Below, piece after piece: positions 29,835 to 39,528 of a DNA stretch of 64,000 bases (position 1 is its first letter; each line of letters opens with the position of its first letter). A program made the translations under genes and the position numbers. Below the pieces are notes generated by a model that worked only from the letters and a program-made list of their open reading frames with translations, was not told the DNA's origin and did not search any database. This DNA comes from an uncultured Bacteroidia bacterium (GTDB lineage: Bacteria; Bacteroidota; Bacteroidia; Bacteroidales; ML635J-15): positions 1-64,000 of the forward strand of contig CACYQN010000012.1 in assembly GCA_902776565.1 (NCBI GenBank), written 5' to 3'.

Positions 29835-31517
29835 ATGTCAGGTGGAAATTGTCCGGAGACCCCGAGACAGAAAATGATCGGTATGATGTACCTGTTCTAC
29901 ACCGCACTTATGGCATTGAACGTATCAAACGAAGTTTTGAACGCGTTCGTAGCGGTAAACGCAGGTATTCAGCAGACCACTGAAAACTTCTCGATTAAGA
30001 CCGGAGAACTATACGGAAGAATTGACGGCAAAGCCGCTGAGCAGCCAGGCAAATACGCCGCACTGCAAAAGGAAGCTCATGAATTTGAAGCAGAATGTAA
30101 TAAAATCTTCAATGGTATCAGAAGAATCAAGGTTCAGTGCTTGAACAAAAGTGATGAAACCATTGACGCAAGCAACATTGAAAACGATACCTGTGTAATC
30201 AAGAAAATGGACGACATCAACGCTGCTCCTGCAATCATGGATAAGGAAGCTGGTGGTGTTATGGGCGATAGCTTAAGGTCATGGATGGATAACTTCAGAG
30301 ACATGGTACTCAAGATGTCTGTCTTCAGAACCGACAAGAAGGACCCCAATAGCGCAGTTGATACAACTAGCTCGTTCTACAAGAGAACTGCAGCAGCTCT
30401 CGCTACTCCAGACAAGATTGACGACGGCGCAACAATTCCATGGGAACTTGGTCTTGTAAGACACATGCCTCTCGTTGGTACATTGGCATTGCTCTCAAAA
30501 TTACAGTCGGATATCAGAAACGTAGAAGCTGAAGTATTGCAGCAGATGGTTGCCGACCTCGAAGGTATGGATATTCGTATCTCATCTCTTACTGGTTTGG
30601 TAAGTACATCCAAGAGCGTTGTAATGAGCGGTAGCGAATACGAAGCACAGATATTCATCGGTGCTCGCGATACCACGATGAGACCTACTATCTACATTAC
30701 ACAGACTGCTCCTTACTACGATTCTGTAATAAAGCCTAACGGTGAAATCGAATACAAGCAGCTTGCAAATGCAACTTACGACACTCTTCCTTTGGACGCA
30801 GAAGGTCGTGGTACATGGAAAAATGTGGGCGGTGTTGGCGAACACGGATACGGCGGTTTGATTTTCTACAAGTCGAACGTTGGTGACCAGTGGATTCCTT
30901 ACAAATCATCGTACGCAGTTGCTACTTCTTCGACAACTATTTCGGCAACAGCCTGCAACATCTTCTACAAAGGTTTGCAGAACCCATTGTCAGTCGCAGC
31001 ATCAGGCTACACTAATATTAATGTGTCGGCTACTGGTGGCGCAACTATCACCAAGGGTAAGGTTGCTGGATACGAAGGCGAATACATTGTAACAGTTCCT
31101 GCTGGAAGCCAGACTAAGGAAGTTACAATCAACGTTAGCGCAGATGGCAAGTCGGTTGGACATCAGACATTCAAGGTTATGAATGTTCCGTCACCTATCA
31201 TCACAATCGGTGGTTACAAGAGTGGCGACGATGTTCCTAAGGCTGCAATTAAGGGCTCACCGAGACTTGATGCAGTACTTGAAGGTGGATTCTTCCCATT
31301 CAAGGACGTTAAGTACACCGTTACCTCTTTCACATACATGAAGGAAGTCAGAGGTGTAACTTCATCTCAGGTTGTTAGCGGCAATACAATACCGGGAGAT
31401 ATCCTGTCAGATATATCAAAGAAGGCATCCGGTTCTTCAATTTCGTTCATCGGAATTAAGGTATCATCACCTTCTGGACCAAGAAATGCTCCAGGTTTTG
31501 CAGCAAGATTGAAATAA
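29835..31517 (+). CDS. porM: T9SS motor protein PorM/GldM
   Basis: 560 residues, close to the family's usual length. One N-terminal membrane helix (KMIGMMYLFYTALMALNVS) and a long periplasmic part: helical D1 (to about 230), then beta-rich D2-D4 domains up to the end. It spans the periplasm from PorL to the PorK/N ring and transmits the motor's force. Confidence 0.95.
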   Translation: MSGGNCPETPRQKMIGMMYLFYTALMALNVSNEVLNAFVAVNAGIQQTTENFSIKTGELYGRIDGKAAEQPGKYAALQKEAHEFEAECNKIFNGIRRIKVQCLNKSDETIDASNIENDTCVIKKMDDINAAPAIMDKEAGGVMGDSLRSWMDNFRDMVLKMSVFRTDKKDPNSAVDTTSSFYKRTAAALATPDKIDDGATIPWELGLVRHMPLVGTLALLSKLQSDIRNVEAEVLQQMVADLEGMDIRISSLTGLVSTSKSVVMSGSEYEAQIFIGARDTTMRPTIYITQTAPYYDSVIKPNGEIEYKQLANATYDTLPLDAEGRGTWKNVGGVGEHGYGGLIFYKSNVGDQWIPYKSSYAVATSSTTISATACNIFYKGLQNPLSVAASGYTNINVSATGGATITKGKVAGYEGEYIVTVPAGSQTKEVTINVSADGKSVGHQTFKVMNVPSPIITIGGYKSGDDVPKAAIKGSPRLDAVLEGGFFPFKDVKYTVTSFTYMKEVRGVTSSQVVSGNTIPGDILSDISKKASGSSISFIGIKVSSPSGPRNAPGFAARLK

Positions 31518-31532
31518 TTAAAATTCATAGTT

Positions 31533-32477
31533 ATGAAACGAATAGTAAGTTTTTCCGTATTATTGGCTCTCATGCTTATATTGGCTAACACATCGTTCGG
31601 TCAAGTACTTGACGGTGCATTCGCCAGAGAGACAACAGTGAAGAGAAATGTAGTTCCTCTGCCATACATCAGGGAGGCAGACGCTATGTATTCGAAGAAA
31701 ATATTAAGAATACTCGAACTCAAAGAGAAACAGAATCTGCCACTATACTATCCGCAGACAAGAATGACTTATCCGGGTGAATTGCAACCGCAGAGAAGCA
31801 GAGTAAATCTTCTATACCTTGTTTATGACATCGGTATAAAAGGAAAAACTTTCTATAAGGCAACAGGCCAAGAAATAGAAGACAACGAAAGTACTGACAA
31901 TAGGTACCCTGTATTCAAACTTGACGCAGGTGACATTACCAACTGGTGGAGAACCCCAATCGAGAAGGATGACCCATCAAGAGACTCCTTGCTTTCGTAC
32001 GAAGGTACTATCAAGATTGCCGACCCATATTCAGACGACCCTGACAATCCAGACTACATCGAAGTTGCTCAAAAGATGGAACTCGAAGAAAGCGACCGTG
32101 GTGTAATGGAAGAACTCTGGGTTTGGGAAGAATGGTTCTTCGACAGACAAAGGTCGGTAATGGATGTCCGCATAATGGCAATGTCGTTCGACGGATATAC
32201 TTCCGAAGGTCGTGTATGGCCATTCTGGATTGCCTACAATGACTATCGCCCGTTGTTCGCAACTCACGAAACGTTCAATTCGCACAACGAAGCAGAACAC
32301 AGAACTTTCGATGATATTTTCTTGCAGAGAAGATTCTCAAGCTTCATAGTTGCCGAAACGAACAACTACGACAACCGTCTTATCTCCGACTACCTCGTTG
32401 GTATCGAAGCAATAAGGGAAGGCGAAAGAATACAGAACGAGTTGTTCTTGAAAGAACACGACATGTGGGAATACTAA
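31533..32477 (+). CDS. porN: T9SS ring protein PorN/GldN
   Basis: 314 residues. Signal peptide (to NTSFGQ), then the family's conserved blocks VPLPYIREADAMYSKKILR and VMDVRIMAMSFDGYTSEG. It is the PorK partner in the periplasmic ring. Begins 15 bp after porM and ends the operon before a strong terminator. Confidence 0.95.
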   Translation: MKRIVSFSVLLALMLILANTSFGQVLDGAFARETTVKRNVVPLPYIREADAMYSKKILRILELKEKQNLPLYYPQTRMTYPGELQPQRSRVNLLYLVYDIGIKGKTFYKATGQEIEDNESTDNRYPVFKLDAGDITNWWRTPIEKDDPSRDSLLSYEGTIKIADPYSDDPDNPDYIEVAQKMELEESDRGVMEELWVWEEWFFDRQRSVMDVRIMAMSFDGYTSEGRVWPFWIAYNDYRPLFATHETFNSHNEAEHRTFDDIFLQRRFSSFIVAETNNYDNRLISDYLVGIEAIREGERIQNELFLKEHDMWEY

Positions 32478-32501
32478 CGGATTTTATTATTCAAACTATA
32501 G

Positions 32502-32532
32502 GAAAGGCTGCCAATGGCGGCCTTTCTTTTTT
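32502..32532 (+). terminator. Intrinsic terminator of the T9SS operon
   Basis: GAAAGGCTGCC / GGCGGCCTTTC (one G-T pair) with an AAT loop and six T. Confidence 0.93.
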
Positions 32533-32610
32533 ATCTCCGTCATTATCAACATATAAACACTAGGTTAATAAAAAAAAACGTTTTTGTTTTATACCCAAAT
32601 AAAAATGAAA

Positions 32611-32618
32611 TACTTTTG
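32611..32618 (+). promoter_or_regulatory. -7 box (TACTTTTG) for prs-dNK
   Basis: TACTTTTG, 30 nt before the prs ATG. TTG occurs at 32584-32586, a spacing wider than ideal. Confidence 0.6.
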
Positions 32619-32648
32619 CAAACCGAAACATAAAAACAATTTTTAATC

Positions 32649-33608
32649 ATGACAACAAATAACGAGATAGCGTCACCTATCAAATTCTTTGCAGGCTCGG
32701 CAAGCAGATATGTAGCCGAAGAAATCGTAAAGGGCTATAATCCAGAAATGAAACTTGGCGAAAGTACATTGCTGAAATTCAGCGACGGCGAATTTGTAAC
32801 AAGCATCGACGAAACGGTAAGAGGATGCACAGTATTCCTAATCCAGTCAACGTTCCCGCCAGTAGAGAACCTTTTCGAACTTATGCTTATGGTTGATGCT
32901 GCCAAGAGAGCATCGGCAGAGCAGGTTGTAGCAGTTATCCCCTACTTCGGATTCGCTCGTCAGGACAGGAAAGACAAGCCAAGAGTTGCAATCGGAGCAA
33001 AACTCGTAGCCGACCTGCTTATGGCATCGGGTGTAAACCGAGTTATGACAATGGACCTTCACGCCGACCAGATTCAAGGTTTTTTCAACGTACCAGTTGA
33101 CCACATTTACGCTTCAACTTTGTTCGTACCTTATATTAAAAGCTTGAACCTCGACAACCTCGTAATCGCATCTCCCGACATGGGCGGCGCAAAGAGAGCA
33201 AAAGCATATTCGCATTTCCTTGATGCAGAGATGGTTATTTCTCACAAGTCAAGGTCGAAAGCCAATATGGTAAGCGAAATGATGGTTATCGGAGATGTAA
33301 AGGACAAGAACGTAATCATTGTTGACGACATGATTGATACCGCCGGAACAATAACAATGGCAGCCGACATCATTATGGAAAAGGGTGCAAAGAGCGTTCG
33401 CGCCGTTGCTACTCACCCAGTACTTTCGGGTCCTGCATACGAAAGAATCAACAAGTCTGCACTCATCGAAGTTATCACGACCAACTCTATTCCAATCAAG
33501 GAAGGAATGTCGGACAAGATTAAGGTAATCTCGATAGGCGACCTGTTTGGCGACGTAATCAACAACGTTTACCACCACAAATCGATAAGCAAAAACTTTA
33601 TCGTATAA
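32649..33608 (+). CDS. prs: Ribose-phosphate pyrophosphokinase
   Basis: 319 residues, normal length. Makes PRPP from ribose 5-phosphate and ATP for nucleotide, histidine and tryptophan synthesis. Seen: flexible-loop region YFGFARQDRKDKPR, the DLHADQIQGFF signature and the PRPP-binding loop VIIVDDMIDTAGT. Its stop and the next start share a base (TAATG, 33606-33610). Confidence 0.97.
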   Translation: MTTNNEIASPIKFFAGSASRYVAEEIVKGYNPEMKLGESTLLKFSDGEFVTSIDETVRGCTVFLIQSTFPPVENLFELMLMVDAAKRASAEQVVAVIPYFGFARQDRKDKPRVAIGAKLVADLLMASGVNRVMTMDLHADQIQGFFNVPVDHIYASTLFVPYIKSLNLDNLVIASPDMGGAKRAKAYSHFLDAEMVISHKSRSKANMVSEMMVIGDVKDKNVIIVDDMIDTAGTITMAADIIMEKGAKSVRAVATHPVLSGPAYERINKSALIEVITTNSIPIKEGMSDKIKVISIGDLFGDVINNVYHHKSISKNFIV

Positions 33609-34243
33609 TGGATATTCGGTATTTGGTCATCGAAGGGAATATCGGTGCGGGAAAAACCAGCCTCAGCAAGCTGATAGCCGAACGAAAAAAAGGAAGACTT
33701 TTCCTTGAACAATATGCCGAAAACCCTTTCCTGCCCAAATTCTACGAAAATCCGGAAAGATACTCGTTTCCTTTGGAACTTTCTTTCCTCGCAGACAGAT
33801 ACAACCAGCTCAAAAACAACTTGTCGTCATTCGACCTGTTCAACGAGCTGATTGTATCTGACTATTTTTTTATGAAATCGCTGATATTCTCAGCACACAC
33901 ACTGCAGGAAGACGAGTACAGGCTATACCGCCAACTATTCGACATTATATATAGTACATTGCCAAAACCAGACCTATATATATATTTACACAAAAATATC
34001 GACTTGCTGCTCAAGAACATAAGCAAGCGCGGACGCGAATACGAGAAAAAAATATCAGCGGAATACCTCAAAGGTATAGAAACTGGATACTTCAACTTTT
34101 TCAAACAGCAAAACCAAATGAGAATTGTTGTAATAGACACCAACAACATTGATTTTGTGAACAATGAAGAAGACTTAAAGAAAATCGAGAATTCCATATT
34201 CGATAACGAATACCCAGTTGGAATAACAAGAATAATCCTGTAG
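33608..34243 (+). CDS. Deoxynucleoside kinase family protein
   Basis: 211 residues. P-loop GNIGAGKTS (9-17), an EQYAENPFLPKFYENPERYSF-type substrate region (acidic Glu followed by the NP-F-Y block), a DRY-like motif LADRYNQL and the lid arginines in SKRGREYEKKI. The family phosphorylates deoxyadenosine, deoxyguanosine or deoxycytidine for dNTP salvage. Coupled to prs, consistent with nucleotide supply. Exact nucleoside preference not readable. Confidence 0.9.
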   Translation: MDIRYLVIEGNIGAGKTSLSKLIAERKKGRLFLEQYAENPFLPKFYENPERYSFPLELSFLADRYNQLKNNLSSFDLFNELIVSDYFFMKSLIFSAHTLQEDEYRLYRQLFDIIYSTLPKPDLYIYLHKNIDLLLKNISKRGREYEKKISAEYLKGIETGYFNFFKQQNQMRIVVIDTNNIDFVNNEEDLKKIENSIFDNEYPVGITRIIL

Positions 34244-34247
34244 CCAC

Positions 34248-34429
34248 GGCTCTTTCATTTGGATAGTGTTGTCGCTTGTGATACAAATAGTTAGTATTTG
34301 AACAAATCCGCTGGCTGAGCTTGTCGAAGTCAAGGCGACGAAATGCATATAATGCGAATTAACCTTACCCTTCGATACTTCGACTCGCTCAGCAGCCACA
34401 GGCTCAGGGGGCGGTCAAATGAAAGAGCC
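34248..34429. mobile_element. MITE-like element with 14-bp terminal inverted repeats
   Basis: GGCTCTTTCATTTG (34248-34261) is exactly inverted as CAAATGAAAGAGCC (34416-34429). Inside, a 17-bp inverted pair (34314-34330 and 34377-34393, two mismatches) carries the dispersed CTTCGAC-GCTCAG motif, so the whole can fold into a nested hairpin. There is no coding sequence and no clear target duplication. It fills most of the 337-bp gap 34244-34580. Confidence 0.5.
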
Positions 34430-34494
34430 TTGTCCAGTAGTTATTTTTTTTTATCTTTTTTAATATTTTTCTTTACAATTCAAAAACAAGATAT

Positions 34495-34502
34495 TATCTT
34501 TG
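34495..34502 (+). promoter_or_regulatory. -7 box (TATCTTTG) for the TPR/OmpA-like lipoprotein gene
   Basis: TATCTTTG, 78 nt before the ATG, giving a fairly long 5' leader. Confidence 0.6.
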
Positions 34503-34580
34503 CGGTGATTTTTTCCCGAAAGGGAAGTCAGTGGTTTAAAATAAAATAATTAAAAATTTAACAAGAATAAGGAATAAATT

Positions 34581-36296
34581 ATGAAGAGGTTTTTATTTTT
34601 AACTTCGGTAGTAGCATTAGGACTTATTATGGGTTCGTGCAACGACTTGAAAAAAATGGCAGCCAATGCCGATGACATCAACTACTCAGTAAATCCAAAA
34701 GTACTGGAAGTTCACAACGGACAAGTAGCTGTAAATATTACTGGTAATTTCCCAGAAAAGTACTTCAGAAAGAAAGTATCTGCAACATTAACTCCAACCT
34801 TGGTATGGGACGGTGGAGAAAAGGCTCTCACTCCTATCTACGTTGAAGGTGAAAAAGTTAAAGGAAACGGACAAGTTATAAAGTACAAACCAGGTGGTGC
34901 TTTCTCATACAACGACAAGTTCGACTACTCACCAGAAATGCGTAGGTCGAAACTCGTTTTGAAGATTACTGCTGTAAAGGGTACAAAGGAAGCTGAATTC
35001 GACCCAGAAGACATAGCTGAAGGTATCGTAGCAACCCCAGAACTCGTTAAGATGAATGGCGGAAAGTCGTCAAATGCTGCTAGCAACTTCAAGAAGGACA
35101 ATGCTGCTTCAAAGATTGCTGCTATCAACTACGACAAGAACAAAGCTGAAATCAAGTCTTCAGAAACAAAGAAGGACGAAATCGCAGAAATGCAGAAGTA
35201 CATCAAGGAATCGAAGGACAACGACCGCGTAAGATTCGACGGTGTTGAACTTAAGTCATACGCTTCTCCTGAAGGTGCTCAGGACATCAACAAGAAGGTT
35301 TCTAACGACCGTTCTAACAGCGCATCAAAGTTTGCAAAGAACGAATTCAAGGGCGTTAATGGTGCTGACGACAGCAACTTCTTCAAGTCTTTGGTTACCG
35401 AAGAAGACTGGGAAGGTTTCAAGACTGCTGTACAGAACTCAAACCTTGCTGACAAGGATATGATTATCCGCGTTATCAACATGAACTCGGATCCTGACAA
35501 GAGAGAAGAAGAAATCAGAAATATGAAGAGCACTTTCGACGAACTCGAAAAGGAAGTTCTCCCGAGCTTGCGTCGTTCTGAAATCGTTATCAACGTTACT
35601 AATATAGGTAAGACCGACGATGAAATTGCTAAGCAGTACAAGGATGATCCTAGCAAACTTTCATTCACCGAAATCATGCACTATGGTGAAATCACCGAAG
35701 ATGCTGCCAAGAGAGTTGAAATCTACACTAAGGCAACCGAACTCTTCCCAGAAGAATGGTCAGCTTACAACAACCTCGGTGCTGCTCTCTATGAAACAAA
35801 GGACTATCAGGCTGCAAAGGTTGCTTTGGAAAAGGCAAAGAGCAAGAGCAACGGAAATGCAACTGTTCTCAACAACATGGGTAATGTTGCCCTTTCAGAA
35901 GGCAATGTAGAAGAAGCTGAATCAAATTACGCTTCTGCAACTGGTGTTAGCGAAGCTAGCGCAGGTCAGGGTGTTATCGCAATAAAGAAAGGTCAGTATG
36001 CTAACGCATCTCAGTTCTACGGTGACGACTGCTCATTCAACGCAGGTCTTGCTAAGGTTCTTAACAAGGAAAACGAAGCTGCTATGACTGCTCTCAACTG
36101 CGGTGCTGAAAAGGACGATGCTTTGAATTTCTACCTTAAGGCTGTTGTTTGCGCTCGCAAGGCTGACAACGAAGGCGTTTTCAACAACTTGAGAACTGCT
36201 TGCCAGAAGGATTCAAGCTTGAAGGATTTCGCTGCTAAGGACGTTGAATTCATCAACTTGTTCGAAAACGATACTTTCAAGTCAATCGTAAAGTAA
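34581..36296 (+). CDS. Lipoprotein with OmpA-like region and TPRs
   Basis: 571 residues. Signal peptide with lipobox-like MGSC (Cys20). Residues 25-140 form a beta-rich domain (VLEVHNGQVAVNITGNFPEKYF). About 180-260 has an OmpA-like block (FDGVELKSYASPEGAQDIN, NDRSNSASKFAKNEF), and residues 370-560 contain TPR-like helices (YNNLGAALYETKDYQAAKVALEKAK). The OmpA-like part lies in the middle, not at the C-terminus, which is unusual. Codon choice (GCT, GTT, AAG) suggests strong expression. Probably an outer-membrane lipoprotein; function unknown. Confidence 0.8.
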   Translation: MKRFLFLTSVVALGLIMGSCNDLKKMAANADDINYSVNPKVLEVHNGQVAVNITGNFPEKYFRKKVSATLTPTLVWDGGEKALTPIYVEGEKVKGNGQVIKYKPGGAFSYNDKFDYSPEMRRSKLVLKITAVKGTKEAEFDPEDIAEGIVATPELVKMNGGKSSNAASNFKKDNAASKIAAINYDKNKAEIKSSETKKDEIAEMQKYIKESKDNDRVRFDGVELKSYASPEGAQDINKKVSNDRSNSASKFAKNEFKGVNGADDSNFFKSLVTEEDWEGFKTAVQNSNLADKDMIIRVINMNSDPDKREEEIRNMKSTFDELEKEVLPSLRRSEIVINVTNIGKTDDEIAKQYKDDPSKLSFTEIMHYGEITEDAAKRVEIYTKATELFPEEWSAYNNLGAALYETKDYQAAKVALEKAKSKSNGNATVLNNMGNVALSEGNVEEAESNYASATGVSEASAGQGVIAIKKGQYANASQFYGDDCSFNAGLAKVLNKENEAAMTALNCGAEKDDALNFYLKAVVCARKADNEGVFNNLRTACQKDSSLKDFAAKDVEFINLFENDTFKSIVK

Positions 36297-36313
36297 CGAT
36301 AATTATCATCACA

Positions 36314-36344
36314 TAAAAAAGGCTACCAAATGGTAGCCTTTTTT
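36314..36344 (+). terminator. Bidirectional intrinsic terminator
   Basis: AAAAAAGGCTACCA / TGGTAGCCTTTTTT around AA. A-run and T-run on both sides let it serve the lipoprotein gene and the convergent mutS2. Confidence 0.94.
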
Positions 36345-36375
36345 GTGCTTATACAACAATAAAACAAATGCTATA

Positions 36376-38847
36376 CTAGTCTAATTTCACCACCGTTATT
36401 CCGTCTCCACCAAACCTTATGTCCTCGTCGTTTATCGACTTGACCTGCGGAATGGTCTTTAGGTACTGGCGGATATTCTGGCGCAGAATGCCATTGCCTC
36501 GCCCGTGCAAAATTTTCAATTCGTGATGACTGAGCATAACAGCAGCATCGACTAACTCCTCAATCTTGCGCAAAGCCTCATCGGTACGGTCGCCACGGAC
36601 ATCAATGTACGGCTTGAAATTCAATGCTTTTTCACTATACAAAGCCGAAGCCGACGACTGCTTACGCTGGTTTGCATATTCCTCCTGTGGAACCTTCTGC
36701 AACTTGTCCAGAGCAACCGACATATACAGGCTGCCGAAGCAAACAACAGCCGTCTTTTCGCCAAGCCCAGTGACCTCCCCTATCGCTTCCTGCCCCGCCA
36801 GACGAACCTTACTGCCAATATTTATCTTGTTCTCATCGACAGGAATAATCTCCAGTTTCTTGGCTTCCTCGCGGGCTTTCTTGCGTGCCTCACGTTCCTC
36901 GACCTTGCGCTTCACATATTCGTACTTGCGTGCAAATTCGGTTTCGTCAACCTCCTTCGACTTCTCAAAGTCCTCCTTGAACTGACGAACCTCCTCTCGT
37001 ACTTCCTTCACCTTTTCCTTGTCGGCATTGCTACGCTTGATTTCCGAAATGGTGTTCTCAATCTGCTTGTTCACACCACTCAAAAGCTGTTCGGCTTCTG
37101 TTCGTGCACTCTCGATTATCTGCTTGCGCTTGGTCTTTATAAGCTCCAGTTCCTCTAGGTTTTTCTTCAGAGTCTCGTCAACACGCTTGCTCTGCTCGTT
37201 CACTTGCTTGCGCTTGCGCTCCCAATAACGCTTGTCGCGCATAAGTTCACGCAGAAAACGGTCGATGTTCATCTGCTGGGTTCCTGTCTTCTCGACCACC
37301 TTATTTATAATCGCCTCGGGCAGACCAATCCTACGTGCGATTTCCACCGCATACGACGAACCGGGAATTCCAACTTCAAGAATAAATGTCGGCTGCATAT
37401 TCGTATGGTCAATCAGCATTGCACCATTGATGATACCCTCTGCCTCAGCGGCAAAAACCTTCAGATTGGTATAATGCGTGGTTATCATGCCGAAAGTCTT
37501 GGTAGCATTCAGTTGCTCAAGAATAGCCTCGGCGATTGTTCCACCTATTATCGGGTCGGTTCCTGCACCGAACTCGTCGATGAAAATAAGCGAATCGGGA
37601 CCTGCATTCCTCAGGAAATACTTCATGTTGACCAAGTGCGAACTATATGTACTAAGATCGTTTTCAATCGACTGCTGGTCGCCAATATCAAGCATTATTT
37701 TCTTAAAAATACCAAACGAAGATGCTCCGCCCACAGGCACCGGCAGTCCGCACTGCAACATATAGGCAAGTATTGCAGCCGTCTTCAGGCAGACGCTCTT
37801 TCCGCCAGCATTAGGACCGGAAATCAATAAAATGCGGTTTTCGGAATCGAGACGGAAAGACGTAGGGACAATTTCTCGGTTTTCCCTTTTAAGTGTCAGA
37901 TACAGAAGCGGATGCTTGCCACGAACAATGTCAAGGCAAGGTTCTTCGTGTACCGACGGGATTATGGCTTCGATGGAAATTGCAAACTTTGCCTTTGCTC
38001 GGATGAAGTCGAGTTCGGCAAGCACCTGCGAGATGTTCTTCAGGTCGTCGGCGTAAGGTCGGAACTCGCAGGTAAGGTCGTAGAGTATCTTTTGTATTTC
38101 GCGGGCTTCGGAAAGTTCCAGTTCGCGGATGCGGTTGTTCATCTCCAGAACCTCCTGCGGTTCGATGTAGGAAGTCTTTCCGCTTGCCGACTCATCGTGT
38201 ACAAAGCCTTGAACCTTACGCTTGTAGGTAGTTTCTATAGGCAGAACCAATCTTCCGTTTACCATAGTTGCCGACAAGTCCTTGCTTACCCAGCCCTGCT
38301 CGCGGAACGAAGTAAGTATGGTATTCAGTTTCCGCGACACCGACTCCTGCGTAGAAATGAGCGACGAGCGTATTTCGCGCAATTCGGGCGAAGCGGTATC
38401 CTTGATGTCACCGTTTTTCGTAAGCACCGACTGAATACGGTCGTAGAGATAGTTTGGGAAATTTATCGAATCGACAATTTTCTTGAGGTTTGGAAATTCG
38501 TTTTTTTCGTCGGTGCGGAAAAATGCACGCAGAGCACGGCTGTTTTCGAGAACAGTGCGAATGTCAACCAATTCGAAAAGCTGAAGGCTCGTTCCATCCA
38601 CGCGCATACGCGAAGCCGCCTGCGACACATCGGGGTAATTGTTGGCTGGATAATTGTCCTTGAGCATGCAGATGCTCATCATCTCGCCAGTAAGAGCAAG
38701 AGAATGCCGGATGCAACCTATGTCGGTCGAAAAAGCAATGTCATCGACAAGACTTTTTGCAGGCGCAGCAATGCATTCCGACTTTATCAGATTGAGGATT
38801 TTATCGAAACCTATCTTTGACTCAAAATTATCGGGATAAAAAAACAT
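36376..38847 (-). CDS. mutS2: Endonuclease/ribosome-rescue ATPase MutS2
   Basis: 823 residues, normal length. MutS core with Walker A GPNAGGKS (about 344-351), Walker B IFIDEFGAGTDP, a long coiled coil (about 510-640), a KOW-like segment, and a C-terminal Smr domain with LDVRG-type DVRGDRTDEAL and HGRGNGILR. MutS2 suppresses recombination or acts on collided ribosomes, depending on species. Confidence 0.96.
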   Translation of the reverse strand: MFFYPDNFESKIGFDKILNLIKSECIAAPAKSLVDDIAFSTDIGCIRHSLALTGEMMSICMLKDNYPANNYPDVSQAASRMRVDGTSLQLFELVDIRTVLENSRALRAFFRTDEKNEFPNLKKIVDSINFPNYLYDRIQSVLTKNGDIKDTASPELREIRSSLISTQESVSRKLNTILTSFREQGWVSKDLSATMVNGRLVLPIETTYKRKVQGFVHDESASGKTSYIEPQEVLEMNNRIRELELSEAREIQKILYDLTCEFRPYADDLKNISQVLAELDFIRAKAKFAISIEAIIPSVHEEPCLDIVRGKHPLLYLTLKRENREIVPTSFRLDSENRILLISGPNAGGKSVCLKTAAILAYMLQCGLPVPVGGASSFGIFKKIMLDIGDQQSIENDLSTYSSHLVNMKYFLRNAGPDSLIFIDEFGAGTDPIIGGTIAEAILEQLNATKTFGMITTHYTNLKVFAAEAEGIINGAMLIDHTNMQPTFILEVGIPGSSYAVEIARRIGLPEAIINKVVEKTGTQQMNIDRFLRELMRDKRYWERKRKQVNEQSKRVDETLKKNLEELELIKTKRKQIIESARTEAEQLLSGVNKQIENTISEIKRSNADKEKVKEVREEVRQFKEDFEKSKEVDETEFARKYEYVKRKVEEREARKKAREEAKKLEIIPVDENKINIGSKVRLAGQEAIGEVTGLGEKTAVVCFGSLYMSVALDKLQKVPQEEYANQRKQSSASALYSEKALNFKPYIDVRGDRTDEALRKIEELVDAAVMLSHHELKILHGRGNGILRQNIRQYLKTIPQVKSINDEDIRFGGDGITVVKLD

Positions 38848-38850
38848 AAT

Positions 38851-38921
38851 TTACAATGGACAATTGATAATGGATAATTGACAATTTTCGAATTTTCAAA
38901 TCTTCAAATCTTCGAATCTTC
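38851..38921. repeat. Short degenerate 7/8-bp repeats between mutS2 and divIC
   Basis: 38851-38884 has the heptamer type (gacaatt, ggataat), and 38888-38920 an 8-bp type (ttcaaatc, ttcgaatc). Both are short versions of intergenic tandem repeats seen elsewhere. Confidence 0.65.
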
Positions 38922-39238
38922 TACTCCTCCAATATCACAAGAAATATATCCTCATCATCCTCCTTCATATAGTACTGCTCGCGAGCAAATTTCTCAAGTT
39001 CTTCCTTTCCCGACATAAGCTCGTCAAGACGAGTGCTGTTCTCAAGATTTTCCTGCTCGTAATACTTCTCGTTTTCACGCAGTTCGTGAAGTTTACTCAT
39101 CTTCTCAAACCTATCTATAAGACTAAAGTCGTCGAAGAATGTTATCCACACGACAAACAACACTCCGACTATCCACATTGCGTTTTTTACTGTAAAATCC
39201 TTTACCTTTCCGAATATTTTCTTAATCTTTTCTTTCAT
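38921..39238 (-). CDS. DivIC/FtsB-type septum formation initiator
   Basis: 105 residues. One membrane helix (about 18-35, NAMWIVGVLFVVWITFF), then a coiled coil (about 43-75) and the family's terminal EKFAREQYYMKEDDEDIF. It helps assemble the division complex with FtsL and FtsQ homologues. Small but well supported by family pattern and its own promoter. Confidence 0.9.
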   Translation of the reverse strand: MKEKIKKIFGKVKDFTVKNAMWIVGVLFVVWITFFDDFSLIDRFEKMSKLHELRENEKYYEQENLENSTRLDELMSGKEELEKFAREQYYMKEDDEDIFLVILEE

Positions 39239-39263
39239 ATCTTTCCTTTTTCTTTCATCTGCG

Positions 39264-39271
39264 CAAAATTA
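39264..39271 (-). promoter_or_regulatory. -7 box (TAATTTTG) for the DivIC/FtsB gene
   Basis: Minus-strand TAATTTTG, 25 nt before the ATG at 39238. Confidence 0.6.
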
Positions 39272-39334
39272 ACACAAAAACAACTATCCACACGCAAAAA
39301 GAGCACATAGTTTTCAACAAGTTGATATTATTAA

Positions 39335-39486
39335 GGGCGAGAAGGCTGAAAGGCTCACAGGCGAACAGGCGAACAGGCTGAAAGGCTAACAGCCAACCTT
39401 TAGCTCGCGCCAGCAATTTCAAACAACATCAAACCAAAAGGCGAAAGGGCTAAAAGGCTAACAGGCTGACAGGCGAAAAGGCTAAC
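39335..39486. repeat. 8-bp tandem repeats, second locus
   Basis: Two blocks (39335-39392 and 39439-39486) of GGCTAACA-family units: GGCTGAAA, GGCGAACA, GGCTAAAA, GGCTGACA. The stretch 39239-39678 holds this, a palindrome and two promoters, and no gene I can support. Confidence 0.85.
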
Positions 39487-39528
39487 TATCTAGCAGAGGA
39501 ACTATCTTACAGACAGCCCGACCGGTAC

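Noticed and set aside
37912..38820. 302-codon plus-strand frame opposite mutS2
   Set aside because: Antisense shadow of the conserved mutS2 frame.
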